Positions 6,097 through 15,800 of a stretch of DNA of 23,814 nt are shown here, one piece after another. The position numbers and the translations under genes were made by a program. The stretch is from a virus: positions 1 through 23,814 of IMG/VR virus record IMGVR_UViG_3300021368_001024; one strand, written 5' to 3'. The number at the start of each line of letters is the position of its first letter. Position 1 is the stretch's first letter. The notes beneath the pieces are model-generated. The model was not told where the DNA came from, made no database searches, and saw only the letters and a list, made by a program, of their open reading frames with translations.

Positions 6097-6469
6097 ATTA
6101 TATTCTACAATTTTATACACTTATCTTGCTCCTAGTAAAGTCTGTGAGGGGATAGGTGTTTTTTCTTTAGTGAATATTCCGAAAGATACATGTATATTCA
6201 CTCCATCAAAGCAAGAATATGTTTTGTGGAATGATGTTGACCCTCGTTTGAAATCTCAAATAGAAAAACTGACTTATTGCGACGAAGATGGGTTTTGGAT
6301 TGATAGTGATTTGGACAAATTAGGTCCTCAGTACTATATCAACCACTCACATACACCAAATGTTGCATATAATAAAGACACTGGTAAACTTTATGCTATT
6401 AACGACATTCCAGCCGGCGTAGAACTTACTGATTACTATTTTCCAGGAGAAAGAGATTGGCTTACTTAA
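6065..6469 (+). CDS. SET-domain protein, putative lysine methyltransferase
   Basis: A 134-residue protein that fits a compact SET domain. Visible motifs are GIGVF (29-33) after a small N-terminal strand, matching the G-x-G cofactor loop; NIPKDTCIF; the hallmark YINHSHTPNV (91-100), matching N-H-S-x-x-P-N, which forms the pseudoknot and binds S-adenosylmethionine; GKLYAINDIPAGVELTDYY (107-125), matching the A-x-x-D-I-x-x-G-x-E-L-x-x-D-Y end with a likely catalytic Tyr at 124 or 125. SET enzymes transfer a methyl group to a protein lysine. The target is unknown; a host or virion protein are both possible. The gene overlaps its neighbours on both sides (32 and 13 bases), so it is part of the small-gene block. 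An internal ATG at 6077 could also be the start. Confidence 0.8.
   Translation: MNQIMNYPVHKLYSTILYTYLAPSKVCEGIGVFSLVNIPKDTCIFTPSKQEYVLWNDVDPRLKSQIEKLTYCDEDGFWIDSDLDKLGPQYYINHSHTPNVAYNKDTGKLYAINDIPAGVELTDYYFPGERDWLT
6445..6450 (+). promoter_or_regulatory. Shine-Dalgarno site deciding a TTG start
   Basis: AGGAGA lies six bases before the TTG at 6457, inside the end of the SET-domain gene. The spacing is ideal, and no ATG is placed to use it, so it supports the TTG as the real start of the 221-residue protein. Confidence 0.65.
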
Positions 6470-7122
6470 ATCACAGCTTACCTGATTGGTCTTGTTACAT
6501 TCGTAATGAATTCTTGTACAATCACAAAAAAGGACATGGTGAAGTCACCAAGGCTGACGTTCATAGTGTTGCTAGTATAGAGAAACGTGTCCCACTATTT
6601 GAAGCATTCCTTGAAAATGGTGTTAACTGGACCAGAAGACCTCTACATGCGTTCTGTTGGGACCCAGAAGCGGAGATAGAACCATTAGAGGACATTATGT
6701 ACTGGGATTGTTTTAGTCCTTATATTGACGTACAGAGACGACACAGACTCGCTGGTCTACAAGCACAATTAATTCGACCTGACGGTAAAAAGGTACTGGG
6801 TGACTATATGTTCACTCTAGATTGGTCTTGGGAAAATAAAGGTGTTCCTGACTTGAACTATTCAGAAACTCCTGAACATAAGTGTGCTCACTTGTTTAAG
6901 GTAGAGACTGGTAATTATTATGCTTATCCTAATAATAGGATTATCTGGTATGATAATGCTTGGACATTCAATCGTATCGAAAAAAATCCTGGATTTGAGA
7001 TTGACACTACTGTTTATAGCGTAGAGAATAAAAGAAAGATTGAAACATCAGATCATTACATGTATGAAATTAAAGACTTAGATAAAGGGGATGGTAATAT
7101 TACTGTCTATGAAAATAAATAA
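6457..7122 (+). CDS. Conserved-type hypothetical protein, 221 aa, TTG start
   Basis: Reads (M)AYLNHSLPDWSCYIRNEF and is rich in Trp, Tyr, Asp and His throughout (WTRRPLHAFCWDPE near 58-71, MYWDCFSPYIDVQRRHRL near 81-98). There are no membrane segments or signal peptide. The fold and function are not recognised. I recall a protein of this type as a recurrent member of T4-like cyanophage structural regions but cannot check it here. The start is TTG with a good Shine-Dalgarno site six bases upstream, and the gene overlaps the SET gene by 13 bases. The aromatic-rich composition could suit a structural or sugar-binding role; this is inference. Confidence 0.75.
   Translation: MAYLNHSLPDWSCYIRNEFLYNHKKGHGEVTKADVHSVASIEKRVPLFEAFLENGVNWTRRPLHAFCWDPEAEIEPLEDIMYWDCFSPYIDVQRRHRLAGLQAQLIRPDGKKVLGDYMFTLDWSWENKGVPDLNYSETPEHKCAHLFKVETGNYYAYPNNRIIWYDNAWTFNRIEKNPGFEIDTTVYSVENKRKIETSDHYMYEIKDLDKGDGNITVYENK
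7114..7121 (+). promoter_or_regulatory. Candidate late promoter box AATAAATA
   Basis: AATAAATA differs by one base from the T4 late consensus TATAAATA and lies 20 bases before the ATG at 7141, upstream of gp25. It overlaps the last codons of the preceding gene, so chance is a real possibility in AT-rich sequence. Confidence 0.3.
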
Positions 7123-7140
7123 CTAAAATGGAGATCACTT

Positions 7141-7326
7141 ATGGGAATTTCACCTACAGACAAAAGTGAAGAATTTATAAAGTCTGGAATGACTCTAATT
7201 ACTGAAGTATCGGCTGATAAGTACCTTAACAGAGTAAAAACAAATATTCCACCAAAAAATAGACTTTCTAGACCTTGTGGTGGAAAAGGCGGATTTGACG
7301 ATTATGTCGAACGTTGGCACGAGTAA
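7141..7326 (+). CDS. Small hypothetical protein, 61 aa
   Basis: Starts MGISPTDKSEEFIKSGMTLI and ends with a Gly- and Arg-containing segment SRPCGGKGGFDDYVERWHE. It is soluble, of mixed charge, and unrecognised. GGAG at 7130-7133 gives a reasonable Shine-Dalgarno site seven bases before the ATG. It is the last small gene before gp25, and its expression may be late if the AATAAATA box upstream is real. Confidence 0.6.
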   Translation: MGISPTDKSEEFIKSGMTLITEVSADKYLNRVKTNIPPKNRLSRPCGGKGGFDDYVERWHE

Positions 7327-7363
7327 AGTAGCATATATAGTATGATAGATACTGATTAAAGCC

Positions 7364-7813
7364 TTGTCTTTCAGCGTTTCACGATCAACAGCTCCAACAC
7401 AAATAGTTGACAGTGCTCTAGGTAAAACATCCAGAGCTTTTAAGGACATCAGTTTGACGTTCTCTAAAAACCCTGTCACTAAGGACCTTGTTGTACTTAA
7501 AAATGAAGAAGCAATCAAACAAGCAGTAAAGAACTTAGTTCTTACTCAAGTTGGTGAAAGATTCTTTAATCCTTATTTGGGAACCAATACTACATCATAC
7601 TTATTTGAATTATCTACTAGTTTTGCTGAAAATGCTCTAATTCAGGAAATTGAGAGCGTTCTGCAAACAAATGAACCTAGAATCAGTCTGTCCAACATCA
7701 CAGTAGATGCGGATGAAGATATGAATTCTTTTGAATGCTTTATTGAATATTTTATTGTTGGAATTCCCGAAGCATTGCAAACCGTAGATTTTATCCTCGT
7801 AAGAGAAAGTTAA
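7364..7813 (+). CDS. gp25: Baseplate wedge protein gp25
   Basis: A 149-residue match to the gp25/GpW-lysozyme-like wedge family: an N-terminal extension, then LTFSKNPVTKDLVVLKNEEA (about 30-50), LTQVGERFFNPYLGTNTTSYLFE (about 59-82, the R-x-F-x-P-x-x-G core), and a C-terminal beta half (EPRISLSNITVDADED). gp25 joins the gp6-gp7-gp53 wedge and helps start sheath assembly around the tube. T4 gp25 is 132 residues. No ATG fits: the frame begins after TAG at 7346-7348, and the candidate starts are TTG 7364 or ATT 7355 (giving IKALSFSV...). No good Shine-Dalgarno sequence is visible. gp6 starts on the base after its stop codon. Confidence 0.9.
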   Translation: MSFSVSRSTAPTQIVDSALGKTSRAFKDISLTFSKNPVTKDLVVLKNEEAIKQAVKNLVLTQVGERFFNPYLGTNTTSYLFELSTSFAENALIQEIESVLQTNEPRISLSNITVDADEDMNSFECFIEYFIVGIPEALQTVDFILVRES

Positions 7814-9808
7814 ATGGAATTACCAACAGTTGCCGCTTTAGAATTTGAGCAATTAAGAGCGTCGATTAAAAACTATATCAAAACAAAGTCTACCTTCACG
7901 GACTATGATTTTGAAGGTTCCAACCTTTCAATGTTGGTTGATATCCTCGCGTACAATACTTTGTACACGACGTACAACCTTAACATGGCGTCTAACGAGT
8001 TGAATCTCGATACGGCGGTACTTCGTGATAATATTGTATCGCACGCCAAGAGACTAGGATATAATCCAAATTCTTATACCTCATCCAAGGTACAGGCGGA
8101 CATTACTGTAACTGGACTAGCAGCGTTACAGGTTGGTAGGATTGGTCTTAAGTCTGGTCCAGTTTTATCTACAACATTCCAAGGAAAAAATTATACTTTT
8201 GTAGCAAGAGACGCTCTTAATCTTACTGTCACTGGTAATACAGCAGTTTTTAGAGATGTAGAACTATATGAAGGTACTACTTTTAGTATTAGATATACAG
8301 TAGACACTTCAAATGAAAATCAAAGATTTATTATTCCAAATACCTATATTGATTCTGATAGTGTAAAGGTATCAGTCAAAGCTGATTCTACATCTACAAC
8401 TTCCACTAACTATGCTAGAAAAAATACGATTGTTGGTGTAAGTCCATCGGATACTGTTTTCTTTGTAGAAGAAATTCAAGATCAGCAGTACGAAATTGTA
8501 TTTGGTGATGATGTAATTGGTAGAAAATTACAGAATGGTGAAATTGTCACTATCCAGTACATTATTACAGCTGGCGGTGAACTTAATAACGTAAAACAGG
8601 ATTCTCTAAAATTTATTGGTACAGTTGAATATGTTGACTCGAATAATGTTACTGGAAGGGTAGCTCTAAGTGATATTTCTTTTAGTCTTAACACTGAATC
8701 TTCTTTTGGTGGTTCTAACTTTGAAGATATTGCATCTATTAAATTTAGAGCACCTAGATATTTTGCAGCACAAGAAAGAGCGGTGACAATCAGTGATTAT
8801 GAATCGTTGATTATGCAAATTTACGGTAATTCTGATTTAGTCAAGGTTGTTGGTGGAGAACAGTTAAGTCCACCTGAATACGGAAAAGTTTTTATTACTA
8901 TTAAACCAAAAGTTGGTAGTGTAGTTAGTGATACTGAAAAAGATAGAATTGTAAGGGATCTTAGAAGTTTTATTGTTGGATCTGTTACTCCTGTAATTAG
9001 AGATCCTAAAAAATATAGTATTAAAGTTCGTCCACAACTTACTTACAATAAAAATAAAACTAGAAAGAGTCCAGCTACACTTAAAAAACTTGTTAGAGAT
9101 ATTGTCGTAAAATACGAGGCCACTGATCTATTCAAGAATTTTGGTGGTAAGTATTCAAATTCTTCTATTATTGCCGATATTCAAAATATTGATAACTCGA
9201 TTATTTCCTCTAATGTTAAATTAAGAGTATGTGTTGAAATTGATATAGATGTCAATAATAGAATCGAAACAAAATATGAAGGTTCTTTCTTTACATCTGT
9301 AAAATCTAAGTTAGAAAGTAAATATGCTATTGTAAGTGATTTCTTCTGTTATCCAGGATACAAAGATCCAGTTTTCATTGGTACACCTTCTTTTGGTGAG
9401 AATAATTGTGAAGTTGATGGTAATTTGTATCTGATTGATATTAATGGAAACATTTTAGGTGTTGTTGGTTCTATCAATTATGAGACTGGAGAGTTCAGTT
9501 TCTCCGTGGCATCTTGTTCCGAAGAACCAATAAATATTTGTGCGATACCTGATGATCCTAACATTGATCTTGATGATGAGACATATCCTACTATTGAGAT
9601 TGTCGATGTAGAAATTGGTGATCCTGATGATGGTGACGATCAAGATCTATCTCCAGAAGATGAATTACCAGTACCTGATGTTGGTGATGCAACAGGAGAT
9701 CCTGATGCTGGTGACGGCGATACAACAGATCCAGTCACTGATGATCCAAATAATATTATTACAATTAACGACTTTACGCCAGAATCTGATCCTAATAAGT
9801 GCTCATGA
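7814..9808 (+). CDS. gp6: Baseplate wedge protein gp6
   Basis: 664 residues, almost the length of T4 gp6 (660). The N-terminal part (about 34-83: FEGSNLSMLVDILAYNTLYT..., NLNMASNELNLDTAVLRDNI, AKRLGYNP) is the typical gp6/baseplate-J-like start. The middle (APRYFAAQERAVTISDYESL, about 312-331) is the family's conserved core. gp6 dimers form the inner ring that holds the six wedges together. Residues from about 577 onward form an unusually acidic tail (repeated DPD, DDGDD, GDGD, TDDP). Codon use near the start (7900-8050) is richer in C and G than the rest. It abuts gp25 and overlaps the next gene by the four bases ATGA. Confidence 0.93.
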   Translation: MELPTVAALEFEQLRASIKNYIKTKSTFTDYDFEGSNLSMLVDILAYNTLYTTYNLNMASNELNLDTAVLRDNIVSHAKRLGYNPNSYTSSKVQADITVTGLAALQVGRIGLKSGPVLSTTFQGKNYTFVARDALNLTVTGNTAVFRDVELYEGTTFSIRYTVDTSNENQRFIIPNTYIDSDSVKVSVKADSTSTTSTNYARKNTIVGVSPSDTVFFVEEIQDQQYEIVFGDDVIGRKLQNGEIVTIQYIITAGGELNNVKQDSLKFIGTVEYVDSNNVTGRVALSDISFSLNTESSFGGSNFEDIASIKFRAPRYFAAQERAVTISDYESLIMQIYGNSDLVKVVGGEQLSPPEYGKVFITIKPKVGSVVSDTEKDRIVRDLRSFIVGSVTPVIRDPKKYSIKVRPQLTYNKNKTRKSPATLKKLVRDIVVKYEATDLFKNFGGKYSNSSIIADIQNIDNSIISSNVKLRVCVEIDIDVNNRIETKYEGSFFTSVKSKLESKYAIVSDFFCYPGYKDPVFIGTPSFGENNCEVDGNLYLIDINGNILGVVGSINYETGEFSFSVASCSEEPINICAIPDDPNIDLDDETYPTIEIVDVEIGDPDDGDDQDLSPEDELPVPDVGDATGDPDAGDGDTTDPVTDDPNNIITINDFTPESDPNKCS

Positions 9809-12800
9809 AAAATCTAAGGGATAAAACTGTAGATCTATCGGTTTTAATCGAGAATCAATTCCCTCAATTTGTGAGGGAAGATGCTTCAACGTTCATAGAA
9901 TTTATTAAGTCTTATTATCAGTCTCTGGAGTTAAAAAACCAGCCTCTTGACATTGCCAAGAATCTAATTGATTATTATAATGTTTCTCATTTCAGGAAAC
10001 ATGAACTGGTAGAGAAAACTCAACTATCAAGTGATGTAAATCTCACTGACACGACTATTAGTGTAGATGATACTACAGGTTTCCCAGAAAAGGGATATCT
10101 GAAAATTAATGATGAAATCATTTATTATGGATCTAAAACTGATACTACATTTAATAGTTGTATCAGAGGAACTTCTGCACTTGTTTTAACTAGCATTCCT
10201 CTGTCTGAAATTTTACTTGAAAATAGTATTGCTGATACTCACTTTATTGATGATGATGTAGCTAATATTGCTTTTGATTATACCAATGAATTTCTGCGTA
10301 GAATTAAATCTGAAATTGCGATTGGTATTCCTGAAAATCTTGTAGATGAACTAGACATTTCTAGCTTCTTGTCTAAAGTCAAGTCTTTTTACGGGTCTAA
10401 GGGTAGTTTAAATTCTAACAAAATTCTTTTTAGAATTCTGTTTAATGATAAGAAATTTAGATTCAAATTAGCAGATAGAGGAACTGGTGCAACTATTAAG
10501 ATCATCAACTTTGATGGTTCTATTGGTAATGCTCAGATTACTGATACTGGAACTGGTTATGATAACAGAGTAGATGGAAATAATAATCTCAAACATCCAC
10601 CAATTATTGAAATTTTTGGTAGTGGTCAGGGTCAACAAATTGCTAACAAAACTGCTGTTGTTGATGTAACTTCTATTAATGCAAGTGGTGGTATTCCACT
10701 TGGTTCTACAATTGACCCTGCTTATAATGGTATTACTATTACTGATGCTGGTTCAAATTATGTCGGACCAATTAGAGGTGTAATTAGAGAAAGAGATTAC
10801 GGCGAAGAAGAACTGGTAATTTCCACTAATGGAAGTGGAGTTGTTGAAAGTTGGGATTTTAACACTGGAGAACTAACTTTAACGAATACGATTGGATTTT
10901 TCACCAACAACGAAGAACTGACATCCCAGTCAGGTGAGAAAGCAAATGGATCTATCAAATCTTTTGAGATTATTCCTCAGGATCCTGAAATTGAATTTCC
11001 TAAAGATTATCTCTTTAGACCATCTGAATCTAATTTCAGAGGTAAGAAATTAGCACGACTAGAGATTACAGAAGGATCTTTAGAAGAAGATATTAATGGT
11101 GTAATTAATCCACCACAACTTTTGTCCATCGTGCAAGATGATGACACTGTTTTTGGTGTAAAATCTGTACAGATTGAATCTGGCGAAATCCTGAAAGTAG
11201 ACAATATTGGATTACCAACATATGAAGTTGATATTGAAATCAATGAAGATTTCAATAGAATTTACTTACCAGCATCTACACAGTTAACTCATCCATACAC
11301 TAATACTGATACTGTAGTTACAGTTGATGATGCTACTGGATTCCCAGTAACTAATGGTCAGATTTATATTGATGGTCTTATCATTGAGTATAAAGAAAGA
11401 ACCGTTAATCAATTTCTTGGATGTACTCCATTACCATCTGGCAGTAAGATTGTAAATACTGAAGTTATCTCGTATGGTAGATATAGAACCAGAAGAGAAT
11501 ATGAACAGAGTGAATATGTAGAGATCGGTCAAGAAAGATACTACGGTGATAATCTTTATAGATGTAATACAGAAGGTGAAACTGCAGCTACTGGTTTTCC
11601 AACACATACATTCGGTATTAAAAAGATTGGTAAGATTCAATGGGAATACATTGGTGCTAGTAAAGTAGATTATTTTGTTGATTGTATTGTTGGTGATCCA
11701 GAAATTACTGCAACTGGTGAACAAGGTGAGCTTGAAATTGTTGTTGACAGTGCCAAAAAGTTGAGTATTGGTCAACTTGCAGTTGGAACTGGTATTGCTG
11801 ATGGTGCAAAAATCAGAACTATTGTAGGTAAAACTGTTACTCTTTCTCTTCCAAATACATCTTTGGTTGATGGTGCAGTCAATTTCTCTAGAGCTAGAGG
11901 TAGAATTGTTGGATTGGTCGGTGAAGTAGAAATTGAATCTGCGGGTGCTCTGTTTAGTAAACAGAAGTATGAACTTGACGATAAGACTTATAATGATTAC
12001 GAAGGAATTGAGTATTCTTCTTGGAATGTAAACAGTGATCACACTTTAGATGCTGATAAAGATTATGTTGGTGTTGGTGGTAGATATGCATTCAGAAACA
12101 ATGTACTAAATCATGTTTATGCAGCGTCTTCTGGTATTCCAGGATATCAGTTTGATGGAAGTACAAATGCTAAAAATAGAGTTCTATCAAATACTTTTGA
12201 TGGATATACAAATGCATTTACTCTTAATGGTCTTGGTTCTTCATTAAATGAAGACGATCTTTATGTGTTCAGGAATGCAGTTCTTCAAGATTCTGCTACT
12301 GACTATGATATTGTCAACAATGTCATCAGTTTTACTAATGTACCTCTGACTCAAGAAACGATCTATCTGAGATATTTTAGTACTGCAAGTCAGGCTACAA
12401 AACTTCAGTTTACTCTTTCTTCGACTGATACTATTGTTTTAACCACATCATCTACAATTGATCTTTCAACAGATCATTTGTTTGTATTCTTGAATGGTGT
12501 TTTACAGATTGATGGGTATACTTATAACGATACTACAAAGAGTTTTACTTTCACTGGACAAACTATTACGGCTACAGATGACATTATGGTCTTCTGGGTG
12601 CAACAAGCACAACAACTTGACCCTATTACATCTACGTCTTCTCTAACTTACACCTTACAGGATGGTGGTAGTAATTATGCTTCTGCAACCACCGAAAGTG
12701 TGTTTGTAGCAATTAATGGTGTTGTACAACAACCAACAGTATCTTATACTATTTCTGGATCTACACTAACATTCAGTGAAGTAAATTCTGGAAAAACTAT

Positions 12801-15800
12801 TACAGTTATTGACTGTGGTAATGCATTACTTTCTGGTACTATTTCTACTCTTGCTGGTATTAATCAAGATAGAAATAATTACAAACTTCAGAAATTACTT
12901 AAGAGAATTCCATATCCTGCAAGTATTCTGAATAAGAATATTCTTAGAACCTCTAAGTCTCTTTCTCCTGTAAAAACGGATAAAGCAATTGGTATTACTG
13001 TAGATGGTATTCAATATCAAACTGTCAGTGGTAATACTGTACCTTATGGTGCCGTAAATACCCTCACCATTTCTAATGGTGGTGTATATCAAATTCCATA
13101 TACATCAACATACGCTTTTGATAAGACTGGATATCCAAAAGCCATTCTGAAAAAGAATGGTTCTGAAACTGCCGATATTAATGTAACTGAGACTGTATTT
13201 GAAATTGCAGGTGGTATTGAAAAGGTAGACATTAATAATTTTGTACCTGCAAATCTAACAAACCTTCAAGGTTTTTCTACAAAACCAAAAATTCAGGTTA
13301 TTAACAATAATCCAGTAGTAAATACGGTTCAGAAAAATCCAGACGGATTTAAGGAAGCTGTAATTGATGTAGAATTCAAAAATGGTAATATTACCAGTTT
13401 TGTTGTTGTAGAGAAGGGTTATGGATATACTGAATCACCAACTATTAGAGTTATTGGTGGTGGTAAACTGACTTCTTATGATATCCCATTTGTTAACACT
13501 TCTAATGGTGATATCATTGTTACAATGTCTGGTCCTCTGATTTCTTCTAAGAGTGCATCTTCTGCTATCACTCTTGCAACTCAATTAGGTGCTAGTTTTG
13601 CTTACGATCCTTCTGTAGAAATTAATTCTGGATCTGGTGCTGAATTACAAGCTGTAGTTGCGAACGGTAGTGTTGTAGCAGTTCAAATTCTGAATGGTGG
13701 TCAAAATTATTTCAATGAACCAAATATTGTTCTAAGTGGTATGGGTAAAGATGCCGTACTAAGAGCAGTTGTTTCTGGTGGTCAAATTACTAGTGTGACT
13801 ATTGTTAATGCTGGTTCTGGTTATGTAATTCCTCCAGTTGTTCAGGTTACAGTTGGTGATTCCAATGCACTAGTCGAATCTACTATTAACAGATGGACTT
13901 TTAACATTGCTAATAGATTTATCACTGGTATTGATGAGTTTGGTGGATATGTATTTGATGAACAAGTAGGATATAATAAAAAAGTTACCTCCTTTACTAG
14001 TAACACTTTAACACTAGAGAATGTTACTAGTCTTGTCGTTGGTATGGAGGCAATTCATCCAGAACTCCCTGTTGGGACGTTTGTTGCTGGAATTAACAGT
14101 GGAACTAAAGTTGTATCTCTTTCTAATGGTGGATTGACTACAGTTGCTAATAATGCTCTAAACAATGCTTTAGTTACTTTTGTTCAGGGTGATGACAGAG
14201 TGAGAGGTGCATTGAAAGTTGCTGAAGTTGTACCTTCTAACTTCCCTAAATCTAGATTAAAATATCAATATCTTCAGATGACAAATACGTCTAAGTTTGA
14301 GACGTATTATGGTATTACTAGTTCTACCCACTCCAAAGTTGTTGGTTGGTCTTATGACGGACATCCAATCTACTGTAAGTATGGTTATACGACAGCATTA
14401 GATAAAACATCTGGTATTAGTGAACAAACATCTTCCTGGAGATTATCTGGTAGTAGGTTAAATGGACCATCAGTTAGTGATTATCCTCTCGGATCATTTA
14501 TTGAAGACTATGAATATGTAAAGGGTCTTGGTACTCTTGATGAGTTTAATGGCAGATTCTGTGTAACTCCAGAGTTTCCTGATGGTGCTTATTGTTATTT
14601 CATGGTGGATGTATTCCCTCATGTTATCGGTGTTAAATACTTCTCTGATCCAGATGTCTATAATACTTGTCCAAATAGAGATAATGATTTAGTTCCAGCA
14701 GCATTTGCTAGAGTTAATGATGCAGATAACGCTCAATATCCAGAAGAAGTTAAGAATGTTTATAAAACCATTCTAACCACAGACTCTGCATCTGTTGGTG
14801 AAGTTGAAACGGTAATTATCGAAAAGCCTGGTGATAATTATAAAGTTGGTGATAGTTTAGTATTCAACAATGACGATACCGCTGGTTCTGGTGCTATTGC
14901 ATATGTAAGTTCTCTTGACACTCCACCAGTATTAAATTACACAGTCGATACTACAAAGAAAGAAATTGAATTTACATTTACTGGTAATCATCTACTTTCT
15001 AACTCAGATATTATTGAGATTGAATATAGAAAAAATTTAGTACCAACTGAAATTAATCTGAGTGCTATTGGAACTGTTCCGACAGTTGTTAATAATAAAC
15101 AGGTATTCCCAGTAACTTTAGAAAGTCATAAGGTTTACAAGTTAAAGTTTGCTGGTGCCACAGATTTCAATCTCTCATTTGATATTTTAAACTTCAATCC
15201 ATTCTTCCAAAGAGACTCGGTTGTTACCAATAGTTCTGTTGAGATTGATCCTTCCAAGATTCCTAGTATTGTCTATATCCATACACCAACATCAATTTAT
15301 GAGTTAAAAGTAGAACAAGCTGAAATTATTGGTAGATACGAAGTTCTTGAGTCTCAAGGTACTCAATTCAAGATTAAAACAGAAGCAACTGTAGTTGATA
15401 TTCCACAAATTGATTTCTCTATTAGATCTAGGGGTGCTACTGGACCAATTAAAACAGTCAATGTTGTGAGAGGTGGTGAGGGATACCAAATCCTACCAGA
15501 AATTACTGATGTAACTAGTGATTCTGGTACTGGCGCTGTTTTACTTGCCAACTCCAAATCTATTGGTAAACTGAACAGAATTAAATATATCACTTTTGGT
15601 GATCAGTTCTATGGTTCTAGAACTGTAAGAAATTATCTGAATCTTCCAATCACAGTTAGAGTAAAAGCAAACTTTGAGATTGCATCCACTAAGATTACAA
15701 ATAGTGGTCAGGGATATGATCTAAATCCAGTTATCAGAACAAATGGATCTGAAACAATTGCAAAATATAAAGCAAGATATAGTTCTGGTGAAATTGTTGA

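Noticed and set aside
7951-7966. Perfect inverted repeat GTACAA-TACT-TTGTAC in gp6
   Set aside because: It falls in codons for a conserved stretch of gp6 (AYNTLYTTYN) and is explained by coding constraint.
7814-8110. More C/G-ending codons at the start of gp6 and around 3000-3260 as signs of recent transfer
   Set aside because: The shifts are mild and local, and cannot be told from normal variation without a computed codon-usage profile.
9799-9804. GTG at 9799 as the start of the gp7-like gene
   Set aside because: The ATG two codons later makes the standard ATGA overlap with the gp6 stop and is the simpler start.
11431-12042. 203-codon minus-strand open frame within the gp7-like gene
   Set aside because: It is a shadow of biased plus-strand codon use; the product is Ser/Thr/Asn/Ile-rich without any domain pattern. 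The same holds for the other minus-strand frames at 19888-20289, 20286-20702, 21062-21427 and 21428-21805.
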